DNA of 64,000 nt from Bradyrhizobium sp. CCBAU 51627 (GCF_028128765.1 NZ_LBJG01000093.1:248001-312000); one strand, 5' to 3'. Positions 52,709 to 62,668 are shown, counted from the stretch's first letter. Program-made: numbers and translations. The notes: generated by a model from the sequence alone, not told the origin.

Positions 52709-53500
52709 TCACTTCTCGACGGTGGGAAGACAAAGCGGGCGCTTGCCCTTGCCGATGAAGCCGAGGATCTCGGCGATCGCGGGATCTTCGCTCTCGAGCG
52801 GCCGCACCGACTCCAGCCGTTCGGCGAACGTGCCCGAGGCGTGGAAGAGTCTTTGGTAGAACGCCCGCACGGTCGCGAGGCGCTGCCTGGTGAACTTGCG
52901 CCGCTTCATGCCGATCAGGTTGAGGCTCTCCAGCACCGCATACTGGCCATTGGCGAGCCCGTACGGGATGATGTCGTCTCGCACGCCCGAGAGGCCGCCG
53001 ACCATCACGTAGGAGCCGATGCGGGTGAACTGGTGCACCGCGGACAGACCGCCGATATAGACGGCGTCGCCGATCTCGCAATGGCCGCCGAGCGTCGCCG
53101 ACGTCGCGAAGATCGCGTTGTTGCCGACCATGCAGTCATGGCCGACGTGGCTGTTGTTCATGAAATAGCCGTCGTTGCCGACGCGCGTCTTGCCGCCGCC
53201 CTTGACGGTGCCGACATTCATGGTCGTACCTTCGCGGATGACGTTTCCGGAACCAATCTCGAGCGTGGTCGGCTCGCCCTTATAGCTGAGATCCTGCGGG
53301 GCGCCGCCCAGCACCGCGAATGGCGAGATCACGCAGCCGTCGCCGATCGTGGTATGGCCGATGATTGTGACCTGTCCGATCAGCTTGCAATTCGCCCCGA
53401 TCCGGGCGTTGCGGCCGATGATGCAAAAGGGCCCGATCTCGGTGCCCTCGCCGATCACGGCGCCGTCTTCCACCCGCGCGGTGGGGTCGATCTTACTCAT
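52709..53500 (-). CDS. lpxA: UDP-N-acetylglucosamine acyltransferase
   Basis: This left-handed beta-helix trimer protein of 263 residues has many hexapeptide repeats (IGEGTEIGPFCIIGRNARIGANCKLIG). The catalytic His and substrate-binding residues are in NSHVGHDCMVGNN, and GGLSAVHQFTRIG is a family signature. It transfers 3-hydroxyacyl groups to UDP-GlcNAc, the first lipid A step. ATG 53500 is used. It is separated from fabZ by 195 bases, the longest gap within this cluster. Confidence 0.97.
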   Translation of the reverse strand: MSKIDPTARVEDGAVIGEGTEIGPFCIIGRNARIGANCKLIGQVTIIGHTTIGDGCVISPFAVLGGAPQDLSYKGEPTTLEIGSGNVIREGTTMNVGTVKGGGKTRVGNDGYFMNNSHVGHDCMVGNNAIFATSATLGGHCEIGDAVYIGGLSAVHQFTRIGSYVMVGGLSGVRDDIIPYGLANGQYAVLESLNLIGMKRRKFTRQRLATVRAFYQRLFHASGTFAERLESVRPLESEDPAIAEILGFIGKGKRPLCLPTVEK

Positions 53501-53695
53501 CAAGCGATCTTACTTATCAACAAGGTCTGACTATGTGTTGAACTTGCTCAGTTTTCCGCTGGTTAGCGCGACTGCGCCCGATCTGTCCAGTGACGTATGA
53601 TCTCGGCGTGTTTCAGAAGCCGTCTGAACAAGCCGCGCCGCTGCGTCAACGACCTCATCCAACACTTGAACTGTGGCGATGCGCGGCAGGCTGCC

Positions 53696-54157
53696 TCAGT
53701 CGGTCAGCATCGCCCCGACATCGGCCTCCGCGACGACCTGGCCGTTGACCTTGGCGTCACCGTGAAACCACCACATCGCCTTGCGGCGCCCGAGCGAGCG
53801 CATGTGATACTCGATGGTATCGCCTGGAAGCACCGGCTTGCGAAACTTGCACTTGTCGATGGTGAGGAAATACACCGCGCGCGGCTTCTCGGTGCCCTCG
53901 ACTGACTTGATTCCGATCACGCCGGCGGTCTGCGCCATCGCTTCGATCATCATCACGCCAGGATAGACCGGACGCTCGGGGAAATGGCCCTGGAAGGCAG
54001 GCTCGTTGAAGGTGACGTTCTTGATGCCGATGCCGCTGTAGTCGGCCCGGATGTTGATCACGCGGTCGATCAGCAGCATCGGAAAGCGGTGCGGCAGCGT
54101 CTGGAGGATCGCATTGATGTCCACCAGTTCGAATTTCACAGGTGATTCCGCCGTCAT
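53696..54157 (-). CDS. fabZ: 3-hydroxyacyl-[acyl-carrier-protein] dehydratase FabZ
   Basis: This hot-dog fold dehydratase of 153 residues has LPHRFPMLLIDRV with the catalytic His (about residue 22), FNEPAFQGHFPERPVYPGVMMIEAMAQTAG with the Glu (about 68-76), and a C-terminal strand set. It dehydrates 3-hydroxyacyl-ACP in fatty acid synthesis. Its ATG at 54157 overlaps the lpxD stop (ATGA) after GAGGGGCGGGA. Confidence 0.97.
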   Translation of the reverse strand: MTAESPVKFELVDINAILQTLPHRFPMLLIDRVINIRADYSGIGIKNVTFNEPAFQGHFPERPVYPGVMMIEAMAQTAGVIGIKSVEGTEKPRAVYFLTIDKCKFRKPVLPGDTIEYHMRSLGRRKAMWWFHGDAKVNGQVVAEADVGAMLTD

Positions 54158-55221
54158 TCCCGCCCCTCGTCCTTCGGATCGGCCTTGCTGTCGCGTACCA
54201 GGCGCTCCACCGCGATGATTTCCTTGAACCATTGTTTGGTCGGCTTGGCAAAGAAGCCGCCCCAGCGTCCGTTCGGCGGGATGTCGTCCTTGACGCCGCT
54301 CATCGCGGTGACCTGAGCCCCGTCGCCGATCTTGAGGTGATTATTGATGCCAACCTTTGCTCCCAGCGCCACGTTGTCGCCGATGGTCAAGCTACCTGCG
54401 AGCCCGATCTGGGCCGCCAGCAGGCAGTTCCGGCCAATTGTCACATTGTGGCCGATCTGGACTTGATTGTCGATTTTGGTGCCCTCCCCGATCACCGTAT
54501 CGCGCAAGGAGCCACGGTCGATGGTGGTGCCGGCGCCGACTTCCACATTGTTCTGGATCAGCACACGGCCGGTCTGGGGCACTTTCAGATGGCCCTCGGG
54601 GCCGAAGAAGATGAAGCCGTAGCCGTCCTGGCCGATCGAGCAACCGGGATGGATCAGCACGTTGTTGCCGATCAGCGCGCACTGGATGGCGCTGCGGGCG
54701 CCGACATTGCAGTCCCGGCCGATCTTGACGCCGGGACCAAGGACCACGCCGGCGCCGATCACGGTGCCACTGCCGATCTCGACGTCAGGACCGATGACAG
54801 TCAGCGGCTCGACGATCACGTCGTCCTCCAACCGCGCGGAGGGGTCGATGACGGCGGACGGCGCGATGCCGTCATTGCCGAACCAGGACTGTGGGCGTAG
54901 CGCATCGGCGTGCCATTCCCGCGCGAGCCCGACGAAGGCACGGAACGGCTGCGCCGCCCGCAGCACGGCCACATGCGGCGGCACCTGGGCCTCGAAGCGG
55001 GGGCTGACCAGGCAGGCGCCGGCCTTGGTCGCTCTCAGCTCGTCGGCGTATTTGAGGTTGTCGAAGAACGCCAAATGCATCGGGCCGGCTTCGTCGAGCG
55101 AAGCGATGCCCGTGATGACGTGACCGCCCCTGCTGGGGTCGACCAGTTGCGCCTTGGTCAGCGCGGCGATGTCGGCCAGCGTTGCTTCAGGCGATTTCTT
55201 GAAGAAGGTCGGCTGCGCCAT
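54154..55221 (-). CDS. lpxD: UDP-3-O-(3-hydroxyacyl)glucosamine N-acyltransferase
   Basis: This protein of 355 residues has an N-terminal uridine-binding domain (LADIAALTKAQLVDP, MHLAFFDNLKYADEL), then a left-handed beta helix from about residue 120 with hexapeptide repeats, including GRDCNVGARSAIQCALIGNNVLIHPGCSIGQDGYGF and the catalytic His in VQIGHNVTIGRNC. The ATG at 55221 follows GAGGTGGA. It is the third step of lipid A assembly and is coupled to fabZ. Confidence 0.97.
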   Translation of the reverse strand: MAQPTFFKKSPEATLADIAALTKAQLVDPSRGGHVITGIASLDEAGPMHLAFFDNLKYADELRATKAGACLVSPRFEAQVPPHVAVLRAAQPFRAFVGLAREWHADALRPQSWFGNDGIAPSAVIDPSARLEDDVIVEPLTVIGPDVEIGSGTVIGAGVVLGPGVKIGRDCNVGARSAIQCALIGNNVLIHPGCSIGQDGYGFIFFGPEGHLKVPQTGRVLIQNNVEVGAGTTIDRGSLRDTVIGEGTKIDNQVQIGHNVTIGRNCLLAAQIGLAGSLTIGDNVALGAKVGINNHLKIGDGAQVTAMSGVKDDIPPNGRWGGFFAKPTKQWFKEIIAVERLVRDSKADPKDEGRE

Positions 55222-55356
55222 TCCACCTCGTCGCGGTCCGGCTTCGGCATGAAGCGGCCAAGACCGCATCATGCCTTATCTCATGGATTGAGCACGATCT
55301 TTTTGACGCCCGGCCGCAAGGAACTCCCAGCGGCTGATCATGCCCTGCTGATCGAA

Positions 55357-57897
55357 TTAGAACGTCGTGCCGCCGCCGAACCGGAATTCCTGCGTGCGGT
55401 CATACTTGCCCTTGGTGAGCGGCACCGCGTAGTCGAAGCGCAGCGGTCCGAACGGCGAAGCCCAGATCAGGCCGACACCGACCGACGACCGGACGACCTT
55501 GCTGTCGTCGTAGACCAAACCGGTACAGGTGCCAGGTGTTGCCGGATTGATCGTCGACGCGGTACAGGTCGAGTTCTTGGGCGTGGTCGTGGTCAATTCG
55601 TTGGTCACCGACCACGTCGTCGGACCCTGGTAATCGTAGAGACCACCGGCGTCGGCGTAGACCGCGCCCTTCAGACCTACTTCCTTCGGCAGGAACCAGA
55701 ACGGCATCTGCAATTCGAGCGAAGCGCCCCAGTACTTGGTGCCGCCGATCGCATCCTGCGTGCCATACGGGTTGAGGTCGCGCGGACCGATGCCGTTCGG
55801 CGCGAAGCCGCGAACGAGATTCGGACCCATCTGGAAGTGATCCAGCATGCGCAGGTCGCTGCCAACCTTGGTCAAAACACCGCCCTGGAGGTGGACGAGG
55901 CCGACGAGGTCCGACACCAGCGACTGGTAGTACTTCGCGTCCGCCGCGGTCTTCAGGTAGGTGACGTCGCCGCCGACGCCGGCGAAGTCCTGCTTGAAAT
56001 CGATCAGCAAGCCGTCGGTCGGGTTCTTGTTGTTGTCGAGCGTGTTGTAGGTCAGCGTGTAGCCAACCGCCGAAGTCAGCGTCTTGCCGTTCGCCAGTTC
56101 CCTGCGGACCGGCAGCGAGGCCTCACCGTCGCTGTAGCAGCCGAGGCCATTGGTCGACGGATCCAGGGTCAGACCGTTGGCATTGGCGAAGGCGGGACTC
56201 GGATTGAACGCCGACGTACCGATGTTGTTGTTACAATTCGCCAGATACGACGGCAGCGTGATTTCCTGCTGGTAGACCGAGTAGCGCACCTGGAGCGCCA
56301 GATCTTCACGCAGCGAGAAGCCGAGGCGCGGCGAGAAGCCGAGCGTCTTGGTGCCGTAGGAGATGTACCTGTTGGACAACTGCTGGCGCTGATAGAGGTC
56401 GAGACCCAGCGCGACGCGGTAGTCGAGCAGATAAGGTTCGACGAACGACAGCGAATAGCCGCGGGCGTACTGGCCGTAGGTGACTGCCGCCTTGGCAAAC
56501 AGGCCGCGACCGAGCAGGTTTCGCTCGGAGACCGAGACTTCGGCGAGCGCACCGTCGGTGGTGGAGTAACCGCCCGAGATCGAGAAGTCGCCGGTCGACT
56601 TCTCCTCGAGATCGACGATCAGGACGACGCGGTCGCTCGAGGAGCCCGGTTCGGTCGTGATCTTCACGGATTTGAAGTAGTCGAGGTTCTTCAGGCGGCG
56701 CTCGGCGCGGTCGACCAGCGCACGGTTGTAGGCGTCGCCCTCGGAGATGTCGAACTCACGGCGGATCACGTAGTCACGCGTGCGGGTGTTGCCGCGGATG
56801 TTGATGCGCTCGATATAGGTACGCGGCCCCTCGTCGATGTTGAACACGACGGAGACGGTGTGCGCGTCGAAATTGCGATCGCCGCCCGGACGCACCACCG
56901 CGAAGGCGTAGCCGCGCCGCGACGCCTCGATCTGCATGTCCTCGACCGTTTTCTCGACCGATTCGACGTTGTAGAGGGAGCCGACATTGACGCGCGAGAA
57001 GCTGCGCAGCGAGCTCGCGTCGAAGTTCGGGATGCTGGTGCGGAAATCGACGGAGCCGACGCGGTACTGCGCGCCTTCCTCGATCTTGAAGGTGACGTTG
57101 AAGCCTTTCTTCTCCGGATCGTATTCGGTCAGCGCGGCCACGACCTGGACGTCGGCAAAGCCGTTCTTCAGGTAGAAGCGCCGAATCAGGTCGCGATCGG
57201 CCTCGACGCGGTCAGGATCGTAGATGTCGCCGCTCGAGAGGAAGCTCAGCAGGTTCGATTCGTGCGTCTTGATGACGTCCCGAAGGCGATAGGACGAAAA
57301 CGCATTGTTGCCGATGAACTCGATCGACTTGACCGCCGTCTTGGCGCCCTCGTTGATCGTGAAGACGAGATCGACGCGGTTGTTCGGCTGCTCGATGATC
57401 TCGGGCGTGACGGTCACGTCATAGCGGCCGGAGTGGCGATAGATTTCGGCGATTCGCAGCGTGTCCGACTGCACCATGGCGCGGGAGAACGTACCGCGGG
57501 CCTTGGACTGGACCTCGGCGGTGAGCTGCTCGTCCTTGATCTTCTTGTTGCCCTCGAAGGCAACGCGGCCGATCACCGGGTTTTCCACCACGGAGACGAT
57601 GATCTGGCCGCCAGCACCGCGGTTGATCTTCACATCCTGGAACAGGCCGGTCTCGATCAGCGCCTTGAGGCCGTCATCGATGGCGCCCTGATCGAGGCGA
57701 CCACCCGGGCCGGGCTTGAAGTAGGAGCGGATCGTCTCCACCTCGACGCGTCGATTCCCCTCCACGGAAATCGACTGCACGGTCTGGGCGAGTGCAGACG
57801 AGGCCACAAAAACAGCCCCAACCGGGGCAACCACCGGCGCGCCGAACATGATCAGGGTTGCGAGCAAGCCCCCCCGGAGTCGCAGTCCAAACTTCAT
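55357..57897 (-). CDS. bamA: Outer membrane protein assembly factor BamA
   Basis: This protein of 846 residues has a signal peptide (residues 1-38, ending VASSALAQ), five POTRA domains (about 40-420) and a 16-strand beta barrel (about 430-846) ending in the aromatic signature FRFGGGTTF. The conserved RGF motif is in NLVRGFAPNGIG. BamA inserts beta-barrel proteins into the outer membrane. ATG 57897 (MKFGLRLRGG) is chosen; a TTG further upstream would disturb the signal. Downstream genes are lpxD and fabZ, upstream rseP. Confidence 0.97.
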   Translation of the reverse strand: MKFGLRLRGGLLATLIMFGAPVVAPVGAVFVASSALAQTVQSISVEGNRRVEVETIRSYFKPGPGGRLDQGAIDDGLKALIETGLFQDVKINRGAGGQIIVSVVENPVIGRVAFEGNKKIKDEQLTAEVQSKARGTFSRAMVQSDTLRIAEIYRHSGRYDVTVTPEIIEQPNNRVDLVFTINEGAKTAVKSIEFIGNNAFSSYRLRDVIKTHESNLLSFLSSGDIYDPDRVEADRDLIRRFYLKNGFADVQVVAALTEYDPEKKGFNVTFKIEEGAQYRVGSVDFRTSIPNFDASSLRSFSRVNVGSLYNVESVEKTVEDMQIEASRRGYAFAVVRPGGDRNFDAHTVSVVFNIDEGPRTYIERINIRGNTRTRDYVIRREFDISEGDAYNRALVDRAERRLKNLDYFKSVKITTEPGSSSDRVVLIVDLEEKSTGDFSISGGYSTTDGALAEVSVSERNLLGRGLFAKAAVTYGQYARGYSLSFVEPYLLDYRVALGLDLYQRQQLSNRYISYGTKTLGFSPRLGFSLREDLALQVRYSVYQQEITLPSYLANCNNNIGTSAFNPSPAFANANGLTLDPSTNGLGCYSDGEASLPVRRELANGKTLTSAVGYTLTYNTLDNNKNPTDGLLIDFKQDFAGVGGDVTYLKTAADAKYYQSLVSDLVGLVHLQGGVLTKVGSDLRMLDHFQMGPNLVRGFAPNGIGPRDLNPYGTQDAIGGTKYWGASLELQMPFWFLPKEVGLKGAVYADAGGLYDYQGPTTWSVTNELTTTTPKNSTCTASTINPATPGTCTGLVYDDSKVVRSSVGVGLIWASPFGPLRFDYAVPLTKGKYDRTQEFRFGGGTTF

Positions 57898-58072
57898 TGC
57901 GCAACGCGCCCTTATCAACGTACCAGACCCAACCCCAAAGCCGGTCTGGGAGATTCCCCAAGTTCAAGCCGCTTGTAGCCAATTTCCCCGACGCCGCAAA
58001 CGGCCGAGCGCGCCGTAATTTCAATTTCAGTCCAAGACGTTGCCCAAGAGCAACGCCACAAAAAAGCCCCTA

Positions 58073-59224
58073 TCAGGACGCCGCCATTCGAAGGATGTCA
58101 TTGTAGGTGGCAAACACCATCAGCATCAGCACCAGACCGAGCCCGATTCGGAAACCCATTTCCTGGGTCCGCTCCGAGAGCGGACGGCCCCGGACCACCT
58201 CAGCCGTGTAGAACAGAAGGTGGCCGCCATCGAGCAGCGGGATCGGGAACAGGTTCAGGAGGCCGATCGAGACCGACAGCACGGCACAGAGGTTGATCAC
58301 GAATTGGAACCCGGCGCTGGCTGCCTGCCCCGACATCTTGGCGATCCCGAGGACGCCGCTGACCTCGTTCGGATTGCCCTGTCCGATGAACAGCGAGCCA
58401 AGGAACTTGAAGGTGCTGGTGATGATGAACGAGACCTGCTCGACGCCGATCTTGAGCGCCTCGCCGACACCGACCGGAGCGGTCGAGGCCTCACCGGCCT
58501 GGGTTTTGTGCTCCACGCCGAGCACGCCGACCTGATGGCGGTTGCCAAACGGATCCTTACGCTCAAGCAGCGCCGGCGTCGCCGTCAGCGACACCACCGT
58601 CCCCTCTCGTTTGACCCGGAATACCAGCGCGGAACCAGCACTGGTCGCCACGATCCGCTGCATGTCGGAGAAGCTCTCGATCGGCTTGCCGTCGATCGCG
58701 ACGACCACGTCCCCGACCTTGAAGCCGGCGGCGGCCGCCGCGCCGTCGGCGACGACGCCGTCAACACGCGCGATCGTGCTCGGCTTGCCGTAATACAGAG
58801 CCATGCCCGCGAAAATCAGCGCGCCGAGGATGAAATTGGCGACCGGACCGGCGGCGACGATGGCGGCACGCGGGCCGACTTTCTTGTGATGGAAGCTGCC
58901 GGCGCGCTCCTCGGCCGTCATCGCTGTAAGCGCCGCGGCCGATGGGGTCGAGGCCTCGCTCTCGTCGCCAAAGAACTTGACGTAGCCGCCGAGCGGGATC
59001 GCCGAGATCTTCCAGCGGGTGCCATGGCGGTCGTTGAACCCAACCAGCTCGGGTCCGAAGCCGAGCGAAAAGGTCAAGACGCGAACGCCGGCCCAGCGCG
59101 CGACCAGGAAATGGCCGAGTTCATGGAAGAACACGACAATGGTCAGGACAAACAGGAAGGGAACGACGTAGCCGAGGAGCCCATGGCTCAACGTATTGAA
59201 ACTATGGGTAAAAAAGTCGATCAT
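58073..59224 (-). CDS. rseP: RseP-type site-2 metalloprotease
   Basis: This membrane zinc protease of 383 residues has the catalytic HELGH in VVFFHELGHFLVARWAG (residues 33-37), the second zinc motif LNLFPIPLLDGGHL (LDG, about 333), and a PDZ domain between (about 145-225). It cleaves anti-sigma factors within the membrane in envelope-stress control, or a CtrA-type cell-cycle target as the MmpA homologue does in Caulobacter. It lies between dxr and bamA. Confidence 0.95.
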   Translation of the reverse strand: MIDFFTHSFNTLSHGLLGYVVPFLFVLTIVVFFHELGHFLVARWAGVRVLTFSLGFGPELVGFNDRHGTRWKISAIPLGGYVKFFGDESEASTPSAAALTAMTAEERAGSFHHKKVGPRAAIVAAGPVANFILGALIFAGMALYYGKPSTIARVDGVVADGAAAAAGFKVGDVVVAIDGKPIESFSDMQRIVATSAGSALVFRVKREGTVVSLTATPALLERKDPFGNRHQVGVLGVEHKTQAGEASTAPVGVGEALKIGVEQVSFIITSTFKFLGSLFIGQGNPNEVSGVLGIAKMSGQAASAGFQFVINLCAVLSVSIGLLNLFPIPLLDGGHLLFYTAEVVRGRPLSERTQEMGFRIGLGLVLMLMVFATYNDILRMAAS

Positions 59225-59268
59225 CGAATTCCCTCATCCAGCGCCGCAAGGCCCTGGCCCCGAACCAT

Positions 59269-60492
59269 CTAGGATGCCTTTAAGGCAATTTGAGGCAATA
59301 GGGCGGCAGCTTTATTTCGCGCAACATGGTCAACGTTTATTGCATCATCCGCTGAAATCATGGGGCCGTGGTTCCCGCCCCGGATCCAGTCTTCCAGCGT
59401 TGCTTCGACCAGCCGGGCAATCGCGCCGAACCGGATCTTGCCGGCGATGAAGGCCGCGACCGCAACCTCGTTGGCGGCGTTGTAGACGGTGGTCGCCCCC
59501 TTCCCGTGCCGAAGCGAATCGAACGCCAGGCGAAGCCCGGGGAACCGCTCGAAGTCGGGCGCCTCGAAGGTCAACTGACCGATCTTGGCCAGATCGAGCT
59601 TCGCCGCCGGTCCCTTGATCCGGTCGGGCCAGCCGAGGCAATGGGCGATCGGCGTGCGCATGTCGGGCGAGCCGAGCTGGGCCACCACCGAGCGGTCGGA
59701 GAACTCGACCATCCCGTGGATGATCGACTGCGGATGCACCAGCACGTCGATCTCGTCCGGGCTCAAGGCGAACAGATAAGACGCCTCGATCACTTCGAGC
59801 CCCTTGTTCATCATCGAGGCGGAATCGATCGTGATCTTCTGGCCCATGCTCCAGTTCGGATGCTTCAGGGCCTGCTCCAGGGTCGCCTGCTCGATGTCGG
59901 CGCTCTTCCAGGTCCGGAATGGGCCGCCTGAAGCGGTGATGATGACGCGCACCAATTCATCGCGATTGCCCGATGCCAGTGCCTGAAACAGCGCGTTGTG
60001 TTCGGAATCGGCCGGCAAGATGCAGGCGCCCGCTTTCGCCGCGCGCTGCATGAAGAAATCGCCGGCACAGACCAGGCACTCCTTGTTGGCGAGCGCGACA
60101 TGCGCGCCGCGATCGACGGCTGCCAAGGCCGGCTTCAAGCCGGCTGCGCCGCTCACCGCGGCCATCACCCAATCGGCCGGACGCGCGCCCGCCTCGATGA
60201 CGGCGCTTTCGCCGGCGCCGCACTCCGTGCTCGTGCCTGCAAGCGCGGACTTGAGCTCGCCGAGCTTGGTGCTGTCTGCGATCGCGACGAAGCGCGCGGA
60301 AAACTCCTTCGCGAGTTTTGCCAGCGCCTCGACATTGCTGTTCGCCGTCAAGGCTTCGACGCGATAGCGCTCGGGCGAAGCGCGCAGAAGGTCCATCGTG
60401 CTGTCGCCGATCGAGCCGGTGGCGCCGAGAACCGTGACGCTGCGAATGTCGGACGCAGCGAGCTTGTTGTTACGCAAAGGGACTGCGCTCAT
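59269..60492 (-). CDS. dxr: 1-deoxy-D-xylulose-5-phosphate reductoisomerase
   Basis: This protein of 407 residues performs the second step of the MEP isoprenoid route. The NADPH site is VTVLGATGSIGDSTMDLL (about residues 19-36); then ALANKECLVCAG, the metal and substrate ligands in LPADSEHNALFQAL, ASGGPFRTW, HPNWSMGQKITIDSASMMNKGLE and HPQSIIHGMVEF. ATG 60492 follows GTGAGGAT. It sits between cdsA and rseP, a common arrangement. Confidence 0.97.
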   Translation of the reverse strand: MSAVPLRNNKLAASDIRSVTVLGATGSIGDSTMDLLRASPERYRVEALTANSNVEALAKLAKEFSARFVAIADSTKLGELKSALAGTSTECGAGESAVIEAGARPADWVMAAVSGAAGLKPALAAVDRGAHVALANKECLVCAGDFFMQRAAKAGACILPADSEHNALFQALASGNRDELVRVIITASGGPFRTWKSADIEQATLEQALKHPNWSMGQKITIDSASMMNKGLEVIEASYLFALSPDEIDVLVHPQSIIHGMVEFSDRSVVAQLGSPDMRTPIAHCLGWPDRIKGPAAKLDLAKIGQLTFEAPDFERFPGLRLAFDSLRHGKGATTVYNAANEVAVAAFIAGKIRFGAIARLVEATLEDWIRGGNHGPMISADDAINVDHVARNKAAALLPQIALKAS

Positions 60493-60496
60493 ATCC

Positions 60497-61339
60497 TCAC
60501 CAAACCATAAGACCGCTTCCGGCGCTATGCACACCATGGCGGAGGAAGCCGATGATCCATGCCACCACAATGGCGGCGACAAAGCCGTCCAGGCGGTCCA
60601 GAAGCCCGCCATGGCCGGGAATTAAGTGACTGGAATCCTTGACGCCGAAGCGCCTTTTCACCGCGGATTCGAACAGATCGCCCAGCTGCGATACCACCGA
60701 AAGCATGGCGCTGACGAGGAGCAGCGGAACTGCTCTTCCGATGCCGAACGCCGCAAAGCTGCTCGCAACCGCAAGGCTGGCGGCAAAACCGCCGAATGCA
60801 CCAGCCCAGGTCTTCTTCGGGCTGACGCGCGGCCATAGCTTCGGTCCGCCGATGCTGCGGCCGGCGAAATAGCCGCCGATATCGGTCGCCCACACCACCA
60901 GCAGCACGAACATCAGCGCGGAAAAACCGTTGAGGAGATCCTTCCGCACCAGGATCGAGGCCAGCAGTGCCGCCGCTGCATACGCAAATCCCGTCGCAGC
61001 CCACATGAACTTGCCGCGCGCGATCAGCGTGACGATCGCGCCGCCGACGCAGCCGACGATGACGGCAGTCTTGAGCGCACCGGCGGCAACGCACAATCCC
61101 ATCGCGGCGAGGACGATTGTCCCTGCCCCGGTCAACGCGGTCGAGCCGGCCCCAACCACCATGAGCCATTCCGCGAACAGCCCGATCGACACCAGCGTCA
61201 CGAGCAGCGCCCACAGCCAGCCGCCGGCGTAAGCGAGCGCAATCGTGAGCGGCGCCAGCACCAGCGCTGCGAGGACTCGCATCACGAGATTACTCGGGGC
61301 AGGCTTGGCGCCCGCTGCGTCGGCGTCGGGTTCGCTCAC
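60497..61339 (-). CDS. cdsA: Phosphatidate cytidylyltransferase
   Basis: This inner membrane protein of 280 residues has about eight membrane segments and makes CDP-diacylglycerol. The family signature is near the C terminus: SAVKRRFGVKDSSHLIPGHGGLLDRLDG (about residues 232-259), with DLFESAVKR before it. The GTG at 61339 overlaps the uppS stop. dxr begins four bases after its stop. Confidence 0.96.
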   Translation of the reverse strand: MSEPDADAAGAKPAPSNLVMRVLAALVLAPLTIALAYAGGWLWALLVTLVSIGLFAEWLMVVGAGSTALTGAGTIVLAAMGLCVAAGALKTAVIVGCVGGAIVTLIARGKFMWAATGFAYAAAALLASILVRKDLLNGFSALMFVLLVVWATDIGGYFAGRSIGGPKLWPRVSPKKTWAGAFGGFAASLAVASSFAAFGIGRAVPLLLVSAMLSVVSQLGDLFESAVKRRFGVKDSSHLIPGHGGLLDRLDGFVAAIVVAWIIGFLRHGVHSAGSGLMVW

Positions 61340-62094
61340 GAGGCTGATTTCGCAACCAGGCCGCCGAAACGGCGCTCGCGCCTGGCGAACTCGGCGATCG
61401 CGCTTTCGAGCGCCGCCTTGTCGAAATCGGGCCAGTGGACCGGTACGAACACGAGCTCGCTATAGGCGGCCTGCCACATCAGGAAATTTGAAAGGCGCTG
61501 CTCGCCGCTGGTACGGATGATGAGATCTGGATCGGGAATGTCGGGCGCATCGAGATAGGCGCCGAGCGTATCAGCGTCGATCGTATCAGGATCGCGCTTG
61601 CCGTCCGCGACTTCGCGCGCGAGCTTCTGCGCCGCCTTCGCGATCTCCTGGCGCGAGCCGTAGTTGAAGGCGACGACGAGCGTGAGGCGCGTATTGTCGC
61701 GCGTCAATTCCTCGGCCTCGTTCAGCAGCGCGCAGATGTCGCCCTCGAGACCGTTGCGCTCGCCGATGATGCGCACCTTGACGCCATCGCGATGCAGGCT
61801 CGCGAGATCGTTGCGGATGAAGCGCCTGAGCAGGCCGAACAGATCGCCGATCTCGCTCGCCGGGCGCGACCAGTTCTCCGAGGAGAACGAGAAGATGGTG
61901 AGATAGCGGATGCCGAGTTCATGCGAGGCGCGCACCACGCGCCGCAGGGCCTCGACGCCGCGACGATGCCCTTCCGCCCGCGGCAGACCGCGCGCGGCTG
62001 CCCAGCGCCCGTTGCCATCCATGATGATGGCGACATGCGCTGGCGCCTCGGACCGGTCGGGTCCTTCCGTTACGGGCGCGGCGGCGTTGGGCAT
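61336..62094 (-). CDS. uppS: Undecaprenyl diphosphate synthase
   Basis: This cis-prenyltransferase of 252 residues has HVAIIMDGNGRWAAARGLPRAEGHRRGVEA (about residues 20-49, with the catalytic Asp), YLTIFSFSSENWSRP, VVAFNYGSRQEI and DLIIRTSGEQRLSNFLMWQAAYSEL. It makes the C55 carrier lipid for peptidoglycan and O-antigen. Its stop overlaps the cdsA GTG; frr ends ten bases upstream of its start. Confidence 0.97.
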   Translation of the reverse strand: MPNAAAPVTEGPDRSEAPAHVAIIMDGNGRWAAARGLPRAEGHRRGVEALRRVVRASHELGIRYLTIFSFSSENWSRPASEIGDLFGLLRRFIRNDLASLHRDGVKVRIIGERNGLEGDICALLNEAEELTRDNTRLTLVVAFNYGSRQEIAKAAQKLAREVADGKRDPDTIDADTLGAYLDAPDIPDPDLIIRTSGEQRLSNFLMWQAAYSELVFVPVHWPDFDKAALESAIAEFARRERRFGGLVAKSAS

Positions 62095-62104
62095 GAAAAA
62101 AGCC

Positions 62105-62668
62105 TTAAACCGTGAGGATTTCTTTTTCCTTGGCAGCCAGCAGCTGGTCGATCTCGGTGATGGTGCTATCGGTCGCCTTCTGCACCTCGTCGGCGTGACG
62201 TTTCTGATCGTCCTCCGACATCTCGTGATTCTTCTCGAGCTTCTTCAGGACGTCCAGGCCGTCACGGCGGACGTGACGCGCGGCGACCTTGGCGGCTTCG
62301 GCGTATTTGTGGGCGACCTTGACCAGCTCCTTGCGGCGCTCCTCGTTGAGCTCGGGAATGCGCAGGCGCAGCACCTGGCCTTCGGTCGCCGGCGACAGGC
62401 CGAGATTGGAATCGACGATCGCCTTCTCCACCGCCTTGACCATCGACTTGTCCCAGACCTGCACCGAGATCAGGCGCGGCTCCGGAACGCTGACGGTGGC
62501 CAGCTGGTTGAGCGGCATGTGGCTGCCATAGGCATCGACCTGCACCGGATCGAGCATCGAGGCCGATGCGCGGCCCGTCCGCAGGCCGCCAAGCTCGTGC
62601 TTGAGCGAGGCGACCGCGCCCTGCATGCGACGCTTCACTTCGTTGAGGTCGAAATTACCCGTGGGCAT
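62105..62668 (-). CDS. frr: Ribosome recycling factor
   Basis: This protein of 187 residues has the two-domain RRF signature: RRMQGAVASLKHELGGLRTGRASASMLDPV (residues 13-42), DKSMVKAVEKAIVDSNLGLSP, LRLRIPELNEERRKELVK and EKNHEMSEDDQKRHADEVQKATD. It splits ribosomes after termination with EF-G. ATG 62668 follows AGGAGAAACGTG at good spacing, better than the GTG just before it. Confidence 0.97.
   Translation of the reverse strand: MPTGNFDLNEVKRRMQGAVASLKHELGGLRTGRASASMLDPVQVDAYGSHMPLNQLATVSVPEPRLISVQVWDKSMVKAVEKAIVDSNLGLSPATEGQVLRLRIPELNEERRKELVKVAHKYAEAAKVAARHVRRDGLDVLKKLEKNHEMSEDDQKRHADEVQKATDSTITEIDQLLAAKEKEILTV

Noticed and set aside
54910..57978. A 1022-codon plus-strand open frame over lpxD and bamA
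   Set aside because: It is antisense to two certain genes. In high-GC DNA the frame opposite a real gene often lacks stops; the translation is Arg/Asp/Glu/Val-rich without domains.
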